In this document: positions 18,173-26,204 of the stretch, piece after piece
How the letters are laid out: every line of letters starts with the position of its first letter
How positions within the stretch are numbered: the stretch's first letter is position 1
DNA from: Profundibacter sp033851955
Lineage (GTDB): Bacteria; Pseudomonadota; Alphaproteobacteria; Rhodobacterales; Rhodobacteraceae
Assembly: GCA_033851955.1 (NCBI GenBank)
Contig: JAWSVK010000009.1
Location: forward strand, 62,001-126,000
Direction: 5' to 3'
Length of the DNA stretch: 64,000 bases
The notes under the pieces: generated by a model
The model's input: only the letters and a program-made list of their open reading frames with translations
Told to the model about the DNA's origin: nothing
The model's database searches: none
Made by a program: the position numbers and the translations under genes

Positions 18173-18201
18173 GTGACATCCCTGTCCGTATCCCGTATAA
18201 A
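18173..18201 (+). promoter_or_regulatory. gyrB promoter
   Basis: GTGACA (-35) and TATAAA (-10) with a 17-base spacer, ending 27 bases before the chosen gyrB start. It is the best-matching housekeeping-type promoter I noticed in the window and would let gyrB, pncA and pncB be transcribed apart from recF. Confidence 0.65.
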
Positions 18202-18228
18202 TCCCTGAAACGAACAAGGAATATGCGC

Positions 18229-20646
18229 GTGTCAGATAACGATAAAATTCCCGAAGAATACGGGGCGGATTCTATTAAGGTTCTCAGAGGGTTAGAGGCT
18301 GTTCGCAAGCGCCCCGGAATGTATATCGGTGATACCGATGATGGCTCCGGCCTGCACCACATGGTGTATGAGGTTGTTGACAACGGCATTGATGAGGCCT
18401 TGGCGGGTCACGCGGACGCCGTAACCGTTACGATCCACGCAGATTCCTCGGTTTCGGTGTCAGATAATGGTCGTGGCATTCCGGTGGGCATCCACGAAGA
18501 AGAGGGTGTTTCGGCGGCCGAAGTGATCATGACGCAATTGCACGCTGGCGGTAAGTTCGACAGTAATTCTTATAAAATTTCAGGCGGCCTGCACGGCGTT
18601 GGCGTTTCGGTTGTGAATGCGCTTTCCGAATGGCTGGAATTGCGCATCTGGCGTGATGGCAAAGAGCACGTCGCGCGATTTGAGCATGGCGATACGGCCA
18701 AATCGTTGGAAGTGGTGCGTGAGTGTGGTGAGCAAACGGGCACAGAAGTGCGGTTCATGGCCTCGACCGATACATTTTCCAATCTTGAATACAGCTTTCA
18801 CACACTGGAAAATCGCCTGCGTGAATTGGCATTTTTGAACTCTGGCGTGCGGATTATTCTAACCGATGAACGCCCAGCGGAAGATCTGAAAGCAGAGTTG
18901 TTTTACGACGGCGGCGTGAAGGAATTTGTGCGCTATCTGGACCGATCAAAAACGGCAATGTTGCCGGACCCGATAGCGTTTGTTGGCGAAAAAGATGACA
19001 TCGTCGTCGAGGTCGCGATGTGGTGGAATGACAGTTACCACGAAAACGTGCTGCCTTTTACCAACAACATTCCGCAGCGTGATGGCGGCACGCACATGGC
19101 TGGTTTTCGTGGCGCGCTGACCCGCACGATCAACAATTACGCGCAATCCAGCGGCATCGCCAAAAAGGAGAAAATCAGCTTTACGGGGGATGATGCCCGT
19201 GAAGGTCTGACGTGCGTTCTGTCTGTCAAAGTGCCTGACCCGAAGTTTTCATCGCAAACCAAAGATAAGCTGGTTTCCTCTGAAGTGCGCCCCGCTGTCG
19301 AAGGGCTGGTCAACGAAAAGCTGGCCGAATGGTTTGAGGAAAATCCCAACGAGGCCAAGATGATCGTCTCCAAGATCGTTGAGGCCGCCCACGCCCGCGA
19401 AGCCGCCCGCAAGGCCCGCGATTTAACGCGGCGCAAAACCGCGATGGATGTGAATTTCTTGGCAGGCAAGCTCAAGGATTGCTCCGAGAAAGACCCCTCT
19501 AAAACCGAAGTCTTTTTGGTGGAAGGTGATAGCGCTGGTGGATCAGCGCAAACCGGTCGTGACCGGATGACGCAGGCGGTTCTGCCGCTGCGTGGTAAAA
19601 TCTTGAACGTTGAGCGGGCGCGGTTTGACCGCATGCTTGCCTCGCAGGAAATCGGCAATCTGGTGATGGCGCTTGGCACCGGTATTGGCCGCGAAGAGTT
19701 TGACATCAGCAAATTGCGTTACCACAAGATCGTGATCATGACGGACGCTGACGTTGATGGCGCCCACATCCGCACGTTGTTGCTGACATTTTTCTTTAGG
19801 CAAATGCCTGAATTGATTGAGGGTGGATATCTCTATATTGCGCAACCACCGCTGTTTAAAGTGAGCCGCGGCAAGTCCGAAGTTTACCTGAAAGATCAAC
19901 CCGCGCTTGACGATTATCTTGTTCACCAAGGCATCGAAGGCGCAACATTGCGCATGGCGAATGGTCTGGAAATGTCTGGCCAAGATTTGTTGCGTGTTGT
20001 TGAAGAAGCACGCCAAACACGCCGCGTTTTGCAGGCGTTTCCAACATCGTATCCGCAGCATATTTTGGAACAGGCCGCCATTGCTGGCGGGTTCGTTGCG
20101 GGCCAAGTGGACTCCGATTTACAAGGTGTGGCAGACGCGGTTGCCGCCCGCCTGGATTTGATTGCCGAAGAATATGAGCGCGGCTGGAAAGGCCGCCCGA
20201 CCCAAGATCACGGCATTCGTTTGGCCCGCATGTTGCGCGGCGTGGACGAAGTGCGGACCTTGGATGGCCGCGTGCTGCGCTCGGGTGAGGCCCGCAAGTT
20301 GGGCTCATTGACCGACGGTTTGCAAGAGGTCTATTCCGAGCCAGCCAAGCTGGTGCGAAAAGATCGCGAAATCCCGATTTTTGGCCCGATCGATTTGTTG
20401 AACGCCATTCTGATCGAAGGCGAAAAAGGCCTGTCGCTGCAACGCTATAAAGGGTTGGGTGAAATGAACCCCGACCAGCTGTGGGAGACCACTTTGGATC
20501 CAGAAGCACGAATCCTGTTGCAGGTGAAAATCGATGATCTCGCCGAAGCGGATGACCTGTTCACCAAGCTGATGGGGGATGTGGTCGAGCCGCGCCGCGA
20601 ATTCATTCAGACCAATGCGTTGAACGTAGAAAATCTGGACTTTTAG
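18229..20646 (+). CDS. gyrB: DNA gyrase subunit B
   Basis: An 805-aa GyrB from the GTG start. The GHKL ATPase part holds EAVRKRPGMYIGD, EVVDNGIDEA and DNGRGIPV; the TOPRIM part begins near TEVFLVEGDSAGGSA, with MTDADVDGAHI; the C-terminus has YKGLGEMNPDQLWETT. It introduces negative supercoils with GyrA. I chose GTG at 18229 because AAGGA (18216-18220) stands 8 bases before it, against only 2 bases for the ATG at 18223; this also gives the N-terminus usual in the family. pncA follows after 24 bases. Confidence 0.97.
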   Translation: MSDNDKIPEEYGADSIKVLRGLEAVRKRPGMYIGDTDDGSGLHHMVYEVVDNGIDEALAGHADAVTVTIHADSSVSVSDNGRGIPVGIHEEEGVSAAEVIMTQLHAGGKFDSNSYKISGGLHGVGVSVVNALSEWLELRIWRDGKEHVARFEHGDTAKSLEVVRECGEQTGTEVRFMASTDTFSNLEYSFHTLENRLRELAFLNSGVRIILTDERPAEDLKAELFYDGGVKEFVRYLDRSKTAMLPDPIAFVGEKDDIVVEVAMWWNDSYHENVLPFTNNIPQRDGGTHMAGFRGALTRTINNYAQSSGIAKKEKISFTGDDAREGLTCVLSVKVPDPKFSSQTKDKLVSSEVRPAVEGLVNEKLAEWFEENPNEAKMIVSKIVEAAHAREAARKARDLTRRKTAMDVNFLAGKLKDCSEKDPSKTEVFLVEGDSAGGSAQTGRDRMTQAVLPLRGKILNVERARFDRMLASQEIGNLVMALGTGIGREEFDISKLRYHKIVIMTDADVDGAHIRTLLLTFFFRQMPELIEGGYLYIAQPPLFKVSRGKSEVYLKDQPALDDYLVHQGIEGATLRMANGLEMSGQDLLRVVEEARQTRRVLQAFPTSYPQHILEQAAIAGGFVAGQVDSDLQGVADAVAARLDLIAEEYERGWKGRPTQDHGIRLARMLRGVDEVRTLDGRVLRSGEARKLGSLTDGLQEVYSEPAKLVRKDREIPIFGPIDLLNAILIEGEKGLSLQRYKGLGEMNPDQLWETTLDPEARILLQVKIDDLAEADDLFTKLMGDVVEPRREFIQTNALNVENLDF

Positions 20647-20670
20647 GCGCGAACCTAAGGAACGATCGAA

Positions 20671-21270
20671 ATGGCCACTGCTCTCATTGTTATCGACGTG
20701 CAAAATGATTTCTGCCCAAATGGTGCGCTGGCCGTGGCGCAAGGCAATGAAATCATCCCCCGTATCAACGCGATGATGGGCGATTTTGACGCAACTGTCT
20801 TGACCCAAGACTGGCATCCTGCCGGCCATTCGTCCTTTGCCAGCAGCCATGCCGGACAAGACCCCTATGCGCTGATCGACATGCCGTATGGAGCGCAAGT
20901 GTTGTGGCCTGACCACTGTATTCAGGGCAGCAATGGCGCGGCCTTCCACGACGAACTGAATGCCGACGCCGCCGATATGATCATCCGTAAAGGATATAAC
21001 TCAGCCATCGACAGCTACTCGGCCTTTTTTGAAAACGACCGAAAAACCCCGACCGGACTTGAAGGGTATTTGCGCAGCCGCGACATCACCACCTTGACGA
21101 TGGTTGGTTTGGCGATGGATTTCTGCGTGCAATATTCCGCGCTGGATGCCGCCGCGCTTGGCTTTGATGTTACCGTTTTTGAAGGCGCTTGCCGCGCAAT
21201 TGATCTGGATGGCTCTCTTGCCACTGCCCGCGCGGCGATGCAGGGTGCCGGTGTGAAACTGGAGCCTTAG
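20671..21270 (+). CDS. pncA: Nicotinamidase
   Basis: A 199-aa isochorismatase-fold nicotinamidase. The catalytic triad is recognisable: Asp in VIDVQNDFCPNG, Lys in IRKGYN, and Cys in GLAMDFCVQYS. The metal site is QDWHPAGHSSF (Asp, His, His). It hydrolyses nicotinamide to nicotinate in NAD salvage. It is followed by pncB after 3 bases, which performs the next step, and lies 24 bases after gyrB. Confidence 0.95.
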   Translation: MATALIVIDVQNDFCPNGALAVAQGNEIIPRINAMMGDFDATVLTQDWHPAGHSSFASSHAGQDPYALIDMPYGAQVLWPDHCIQGSNGAAFHDELNADAADMIIRKGYNSAIDSYSAFFENDRKTPTGLEGYLRSRDITTLTMVGLAMDFCVQYSALDAAALGFDVTVFEGACRAIDLDGSLATARAAMQGAGVKLEP

Positions 21271-21273
21271 AAC

Positions 21274-22566
21274 ATGCCTGATATCGCCACCCGTGTTTAT
21301 AATCAGAAGTGGAAAATCGACCCGATCGTGAGATCTCTGATCGATACTGATTTTTACAAATTGCTGATGTGTCAATCGGTGTTTCGCAATAAGCCGGATA
21401 CCAATGTTACATTTTCGCTGATCAACCGCAGTAAATCTATCCGATTGGCCGAGGTGATTGATGAAGGCGAGTTGCGCGAACAGCTGGATCACATTCGCTC
21501 GCTGTCTTTGACGCGCGGCGAGAGCACTTGGCTGCGGGGTAATACGTTCTATGGCAAGCGCGCCATGTTCAGTCCTGAATTTATGGAATGGTTCGAGGGC
21601 ATGCGACTGCCGCCCTACCATCTGGAAAAACGCGATGGCCAGTATGAGCTGACGTTTGAGGGCAAGTGGCACGAGGTGATGCTCTGGGAAATTCCAGCGC
21701 TCGCTGTGTTGATGGAGCTGCGTAGCCGCACGGTTTTGCAGGAAATGGACAAGTTCGAATTGCAGGTACTATATGCCCGTGGCATGACGAAACTGTGGGA
21801 AAAGGTCGAAAAACTGCGTGATCTGGACGGTTTGAGACTGGCCGATTTTGGCACCCGCCGCCGCCACAGTTTCCTGTGGCAAGACTGGTGCGTGCAAGCA
21901 ATGAATGAGGGGCTGGGCGACAAATTCGTCGGCACCTCGAATTGCTTGATCGCGATGAACCGCGAAGTCGAAGCGATCGGCACCAACGCCCATGAATTGC
22001 CCATGGTTTACGCCGCTTTGGCCAAATCCGATGATGAGTTGCGACAAGCCCCATATGATGTTTTGGCTGACTGGCAGCAGGAACATGACGGAAATTTGCG
22101 CATCATTTTGCCCGACACATATGGCACCAAAGGCTTCCTTGATAACGCGCCGGATTGGTTGGCGGGTTGGACAGGAATTCGAGTCGACAGTGGTGATCCG
22201 GCTACCGCTGCCGAAATTGCGATTGAATGGTGGAAAACCCGTGGCGAAGATCCAACCAAAAAGATGGTGATTTTTTCGGACGGGTTGGATGTGGACAAGA
22301 TTATTGAGTTGCAAAACCAATTTCGCGGCCGGATTATTCCGTCATTTGGTTGGGGCACGTTGATGACAAACGATTTCCGTGGGCTGACACCAGGTGACAG
22401 CATCGCTCCGTTTTCCATCGTGTGCAAAGCTGTCAGCGCCAATGGCAATCCAACGGTCAAACTGTCTGACAACCCAAACAAAGCCATGGGGCCTGCCGAT
22501 GAAATTACGCGTTACAAACGGGTGTTCGGTGTCGGAAAACAAACCGCGCAGGACGTGGTGGTCTAG
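21274..22566 (+). CDS. pncB: Nicotinate phosphoribosyltransferase
   Basis: A 430-aa enzyme with the family hallmarks SLIDTDFYKLLMCQSVF near the N-terminus, DFGTRRRHSF around residue 190, and the phosphate-binding region GIRVDSGDPA near residue 300. It converts nicotinate and PRPP to nicotinate mononucleotide, completing the salvage step begun by pncA. The stop TAG lies in a CTAG shared with the stop of the convergent kinase gene. Confidence 0.96.
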   Translation: MPDIATRVYNQKWKIDPIVRSLIDTDFYKLLMCQSVFRNKPDTNVTFSLINRSKSIRLAEVIDEGELREQLDHIRSLSLTRGESTWLRGNTFYGKRAMFSPEFMEWFEGMRLPPYHLEKRDGQYELTFEGKWHEVMLWEIPALAVLMELRSRTVLQEMDKFELQVLYARGMTKLWEKVEKLRDLDGLRLADFGTRRRHSFLWQDWCVQAMNEGLGDKFVGTSNCLIAMNREVEAIGTNAHELPMVYAALAKSDDELRQAPYDVLADWQQEHDGNLRIILPDTYGTKGFLDNAPDWLAGWTGIRVDSGDPATAAEIAIEWWKTRGEDPTKKMVIFSDGLDVDKIIELQNQFRGRIIPSFGWGTLMTNDFRGLTPGDSIAPFSIVCKAVSANGNPTVKLSDNPNKAMGPADEITRYKRVFGVGKQTAQDVVV

Positions 22567-23552
22567 GGGTTTGGCAATCCGTTAAACAGGGGCTCGTTTG
22601 ACAAATACCGAGTCGCAGCGCGCGTCGCACGATCTGCATATCCTGACAAAATGGGGTCATCCGGCGCGTACCGATCAATCGCCCAGCCGCAGGATGCCAG
22701 AACGCGCATTACCGTGAAATCTGGTATCAGATTAGCCTCTTCAGGGTTCAATCCGTACCCCACAGACAATGCCACCGCCAGGTTTTGCGCATTTGGACGC
22801 GACCAAATTTGCGACATTGCCGCACCCAATTCATAGAGCCTGAAACCATAAACCCCATCGTCAAAATCAATCAACGCGACGTCGCCATCGACCGTCAGCA
22901 CGTTTTCACTGATCGCGTCGGCGTGGATCAATCCGAAATCTGCGCCCTTTGTTTGGTGGGCCTCTAATACGCCCAGCAACCGCGAGCGCGTTTTTTGCAA
23001 CACATTTTTTTCCGAAGCTGACAGGGCCGGGTTTTCCCAGAAGCGTCCCCAATTGGGAGTTTCGCCCAACAGTTGTTCAATGCCCAAACTAGGGCGCTCA
23101 AAATCATCGGGTAGCGCCAAGGCGTCGCTCAATTTATGCAACCGGGCCAGCTCTGCTCCGAGTTTGCCAAACAGCTCCAACTGGGTGGCTGCCCCCCATT
23201 CCACATCGATGCCAGAATCGCCCAACGGCACCCCGTCCACCCAAGAAACAATCGAAGCCATACGCCCGGCTGCCGCCACAAACGAGATCAAATCGCCATT
23301 TTTACATGGCGTCGGGCGCGGTAAATCCATGCCCGCATCGGCCAACGCCTGCGCCCAAATCAACTCAGATCGGATAGCGCTATCCGTTTGATACCCCGGG
23401 CGGTGCAAGCGCAAAGCAGCGCGGCTGCCGTCAGATAAAATCACTTCAAACACCGCGTTTTCACGGTTCTTGATCAGGCGTGGGGCGATGTCAGGCACAT
23501 CCCAAGCGGCCAACGCAGCCCTTGCAAAACTGATCGCTTCTACATCATTCAT
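22563..23552 (-). CDS. Aminoglycoside-phosphotransferase-family kinase (hydroxylysine/homoserine-kinase-like)
   Basis: A 329-aa APH-fold small-molecule kinase: catalytic HADAISEN (HxDxxxxN) at about residue 215 and ALIDFDDGVYG (Asp that binds the metal). The N-lobe lysine lies in the SRAALRLHRPG region. Its ATG overlaps the stop of the class-III PLP gene by 8 bases. A kinase paired with such a PLP enzyme is reminiscent of the human hydroxylysine kinase (AGPHD1) and 5-phosphohydroxylysine phospho-lyase (AGXT2L2) pair, and of bacterial proteins that fuse the two. The substrate is not shown by sequence; an amino alcohol or hydroxyamino acid is inferred. Confidence 0.8.
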   Translation of the reverse strand: MNDVEAISFARAALAAWDVPDIAPRLIKNRENAVFEVILSDGSRAALRLHRPGYQTDSAIRSELIWAQALADAGMDLPRPTPCKNGDLISFVAAAGRMASIVSWVDGVPLGDSGIDVEWGAATQLELFGKLGAELARLHKLSDALALPDDFERPSLGIEQLLGETPNWGRFWENPALSASEKNVLQKTRSRLLGVLEAHQTKGADFGLIHADAISENVLTVDGDVALIDFDDGVYGFRLYELGAAMSQIWSRPNAQNLAVALSVGYGLNPEEANLIPDFTVMRVLASCGWAIDRYAPDDPILSGYADRATRAATRYLSNEPLFNGLPNP

Positions 23553-24816
23553 TTGTCAAAACCTTGATGATCGCGCGGTCCATGACGTCGACCAATTGAT
23601 CGACATTTTCATTTGAAAATACACAAGGTGGCCGTATCTTTAGGGCGTTGTTAAACCGCCCAACAGTGCTTAGTAGAACACCTGCATTTCTCATTTCGTT
23701 GACGATTTTGAGACAAATGTCAGTGGCGGGTTTTCCGTCCCGCATTAATTCTGCCCCAAAGAACAGACCAGAGCCGCGCACGTCGGCAATGAGATCATGC
23801 TTATCTGCCAACCCGCGCAATTCTGCGACAGCATAGGTGCCAACTTTGTTGGCATTCTCAACCAATCCTTCGTCTTCTATTGCGTTGAGTGTTGCCGCTG
23901 CGGCGGCGGCACTGACAGGGTTGCCGCCAAAGGTGTTAAAGTACTTGAACACGTCCTGAAACGCCTCAAGCACATCTTGGCGGGTCACCACAGCAGCCAC
24001 CGGATGGCCGTTCGCCATCGGTTTTCCTACGGTTACAATGTCGGGGGCAAAGCCTAGTTTTTCATGGCCCCACCAATGGCTGCCAATGCGGCCAAATCCT
24101 GGTTGCACCTCGTCGGCGATGATCAAGCCACCGGCACGGCGCACGGCGGCAATCGCCTGATCCATGAAGCCGCGTTCAAGCGTTGGAAAACCCTCATTGG
24201 CAAAGTAGGGGCAAATGATCAGAGCGGATACACCATGTCCCGCCGTCTGCAACTCGGCAATTGCGGCCTCGACGCCAGCCGCAAATGCCTGCGCTTGCCC
24301 AACACTCGTCCCCCCCACCGGTCGCAGATTGTCTGGTGAAGGCACCTTGCGAACATGATCGGCATAACCGCCGACAGGCATCTTGGTGGCGTTCAGCTGG
24401 CTCACGGCGGTGGTGTTGCCGTGATAGGTGTTGTCGGTGCCGATCACGCCAGTATTCCCGCTCGCAGCTTGCGCCATCCGCAAGGCGATGTCGTTTGCTT
24501 CGGACCCAGAATTAACCATGATCATGGTGGAAAGGTCGTGATCAAATTTTGCGCATAGACGTTCGCCATAGGCCACAACACCTTCGTGAACATAGCGAGT
24601 GTGAACGTTGAGCGTGGCCGCTTGATGGGCTATCGCCTCGACCACTTTGGGGTGACAGTGCCCAACATGTGGCACGTTGTTATAACAATCCAGATACCGG
24701 TTGCCGTCCGCATCAAACAACCAAACCCCTTCGCCCCGCACGGGTGCAAAAGGCGTGTCATAAAACGTTGTGACATGCCGCCCCAACACCCGCTTGCGTC
24801 GTTCAATTAAATTCAT
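23545..24816 (-). CDS. Class-III aminotransferase-fold PLP enzyme, likely phospho-lyase
   Basis: A 423-aa fold-type I enzyme. The PLP-lysine motif is at IVTVGKPMANGHPVAAVV, the cofactor Asp in LIIADEVQPGFGR, and the substrate loop at NSGSEANDIALRMAQ. The N-terminus is RHVTTFYDTPFAPVRGEGVW, as in the AGXT2/ETNPPL-like subgroup rather than ornithine or acetylornithine transaminases. In animals related enzymes act as phospho-lyases on phosphoethanolamine or 5-phosphohydroxylysine. Here the kinase partner is the next gene, overlapping by 8 bases, which fits phosphorylate-then-eliminate chemistry. A true transaminase role cannot be excluded. Confidence 0.85.
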   Translation of the reverse strand: MNLIERRKRVLGRHVTTFYDTPFAPVRGEGVWLFDADGNRYLDCYNNVPHVGHCHPKVVEAIAHQAATLNVHTRYVHEGVVAYGERLCAKFDHDLSTMIMVNSGSEANDIALRMAQAASGNTGVIGTDNTYHGNTTAVSQLNATKMPVGGYADHVRKVPSPDNLRPVGGTSVGQAQAFAAGVEAAIAELQTAGHGVSALIICPYFANEGFPTLERGFMDQAIAAVRRAGGLIIADEVQPGFGRIGSHWWGHEKLGFAPDIVTVGKPMANGHPVAAVVTRQDVLEAFQDVFKYFNTFGGNPVSAAAAAATLNAIEDEGLVENANKVGTYAVAELRGLADKHDLIADVRGSGLFFGAELMRDGKPATDICLKIVNEMRNAGVLLSTVGRFNNALKIRPPCVFSNENVDQLVDVMDRAIIKVLTNE

Positions 24817-25235
24817 TCGTCACCCTTTACCTTGCCGCGCAGCGCTTTGACTTGCCCGCGTTTCACTTTACCTTCTACCCGTCGGCGTTTTGACGCAAGC
24901 GTCGGTCTGGTTTTGACGCGCCGCTTTGGTACAAACAAAGCCTGTTCAATCAATTCCACCAACCTGTCCCGTGCGATTTCGCGGTTTCGGGCTTGTGATC
25001 TGGTTTCCTCGGCACGGATTACAATTGCCCCGTCCAGCGTCCAGCGCCGACCGGCCAAACGTTTCAACCGCCCCTTTACGGCCCCCGTCAATTGTGGGCT
25101 GCGCGCGGCCTCAAATCGCAATTCAACGGCGGTCGAAACTTTGTTCACGTTCTGCCCACCCGGCCCCGACGAGCGCGTAAAGCTTTCGCTCAGCTCCCAG
25201 TCCTCAAGTGTGATTTCATCATTGATCCGTAACAT
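24813..25235 (-). CDS. arfB: Alternative ribosome-rescue factor / peptidyl-tRNA hydrolase ArfB
   Basis: A 140-aa RF1/RF2-like domain with the catalytic loop SSGPGGQNVNK at residues 22-32 (the GGQ that enters the peptidyl-transferase centre) and a very basic C-terminal tail (KRRVKTRP ... RRRVEGKVKRGQVKALRGK) that occupies the mRNA channel. ArfB (YaeJ) frees stalled ribosomes without a stop codon. It is the first gene of a tight three-gene unit, overlapping the PLP enzyme gene by 4 bases (ATGA), so the three are probably co-translated. Confidence 0.95.
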   Translation of the reverse strand: MLRINDEITLEDWELSESFTRSSGPGGQNVNKVSTAVELRFEAARSPQLTGAVKGRLKRLAGRRWTLDGAIVIRAEETRSQARNREIARDRLVELIEQALFVPKRRVKTRPTLASKRRRVEGKVKRGQVKALRGKVKGDE

Positions 25236-25268
25236 ATGCAGACACTAGGACAGTGGGTCAGAAACGGA

Positions 25269-25299
25269 AAGAGCCCTCACGCTTTGCGTAAGGGCTCTT
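25269..25299 (-). terminator. Rho-independent terminator upstream of arfB
   Basis: A stem AAGAGCCCT/AGGGCTCTT, extended by an inner ACGC/GCGT helix, followed on the minus strand by TTTCCGTTTC. It ends transcription coming from yhhQ before arfB. Confidence 0.75.
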
Positions 25300-25350
25300 C
25301 TCGAGAGTTGGAGGTGGCAAGCGGGGCACTTGGGGCCCGAAGCCAGATGA

Positions 25351-25461
25351 TTATTCAAAGGGTTTGCCCCCTAAATCATCATCTCGCACGTAATCCTCAC
25401 CAGTTGCTCCTGTATCCCAATAGACATTGGCACCTCCTTTCTGAATGTTACGAACATTCAA
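25351..25461 (-). other. Candidate small ORFs (two frames) with a strong ribosome-binding site
   Basis: On the minus strand AAAGGAGG lies 5 bases before an ATG at 25427 that opens an 18-codon frame (MSIGIQEQLVRITCEMMI, stop at 25371). A second frame through the same DNA reads ...NVYWDTGATGEDYV, then RDDDLGGKPFE and a stop at 25351; it looks more protein-like but has only a TTG (25461) as an in-frame start, upstream of the SD. One extra base after the ATG would join the SD and ATG to the second frame. It may be a real small gene, a frameshifted remnant, or a leader. I recognise neither peptide. Confidence 0.3.
25442..25460. promoter_or_regulatory. Palindrome TGAATGTT-ACG-AACATTCA
   Basis: A perfect 8-bp inverted repeat with a 3-base centre, 15 bases before the small-ORF ATG on the minus strand and about 35 bases beyond the yhhQ stop. 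In DNA it is a good shape for a dimeric repressor operator. In minus-strand RNA it forms a hairpin whose 3' flank runs straight into the AAAGGAGG ribosome-binding site. Confidence 0.5.
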
Positions 25462-25495
25462 AGGGTGGCACAGATTTGGTGTATGTCAAAATGTT

Positions 25496-26116
25496 TTATG
25501 CCGCATCTGGTGAAATTTTTGTGACGATTGCACGAAATGGCACCAAAACAAGCAAAGCCAGCGACAGTTTAACCAGCCAATCGGCCAATGCAAGCGACAC
25601 CCAAAGCGGTGCTGCGGGACCAAAGCCTAATAGAGGCAATACTTCTGCTGCCCAGCTGACGTCACCCAAGGGTTCAATGAACGTAAATGTGGCCGAAAAT
25701 GCGATACTAAAGAACAAAATTGTGTCAACTGAGGACCCGATCAGTGAGGAAGCCAGTGGAGCGCGCCACCAAGCGCCATTACGCAAGCGGTCGAAAATGG
25801 TCACGTCCATAAGCTGTGCGATCAAGAATGCGACGCCAGATCCAATCGCGATCCGCAGCGTGACCAATGGGCCGAACTCGCCCATGATTTGCGTGCCGAT
25901 CAGCGAGCAAACGACGCCGGTGACAAAGCCTGCGATCACGACTTTGCGCGCCGCCGTGACACCGTAAACACGGTTCATTACGTCGGTCACTAAAAATGCC
26001 AGCGGATAGGTGAATGCGCCCCATGTCAGCCATTGGCCAAACAGATGTTGCACAAGGATATTCGAGGCGACCACGATGGCCGCCATAGCAATAATGCCAG
26101 GAAGGATACGTTTCAT
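25496..26116 (-). CDS. yhhQ: VUT-family queuosine-precursor transporter
   Basis: A 206-aa integral membrane protein with about six hydrophobic segments and the YhhQ/VUT signatures: AFTYPLAFLVTDVMNRVYG near residue 35 and SSLIGSSVDTILFFSIAF near residue 130. YhhQ imports preQ0/preQ1 for the tRNA base queuosine. The start MKRILPG at 26116 matches the family; the frame continues upstream through a structured untranslated region. It stands 88 bases after the phytase-like gene. Confidence 0.85.
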   Translation of the reverse strand: MKRILPGIIAMAAIVVASNILVQHLFGQWLTWGAFTYPLAFLVTDVMNRVYGVTAARKVVIAGFVTGVVCSLIGTQIMGEFGPLVTLRIAIGSGVAFLIAQLMDVTIFDRLRNGAWWRAPLASSLIGSSVDTILFFSIAFSATFTFIEPLGDVSWAAEVLPLLGFGPAAPLWVSLALADWLVKLSLALLVLVPFRAIVTKISPDAA

Positions 26117-26141
26117 GTTGTTTTTCCGTTTTAACAAGGTT

Positions 26142-26184
26142 GCGGTAACTTGGTCCCGCGATACGGGACGGCGCGTCGTACCGC
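26142..26184 (-). promoter_or_regulatory. Structured 5' leader of yhhQ
   Basis: Minus-strand RNA can pair GCGGTA with TACCGC (6 bp) around an inner hairpin GTCCCG-loop-CGGGAC (6 bp). The element ends 26 bases before the yhhQ ATG, has no T tract, and does not match the preQ1-I consensus. It could be a leader that controls yhhQ or an element protecting the upstream transcript end. Confidence 0.4.
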
Positions 26185-26204
26185 CCCGTGCCAAACAAAT
26201 CAAG

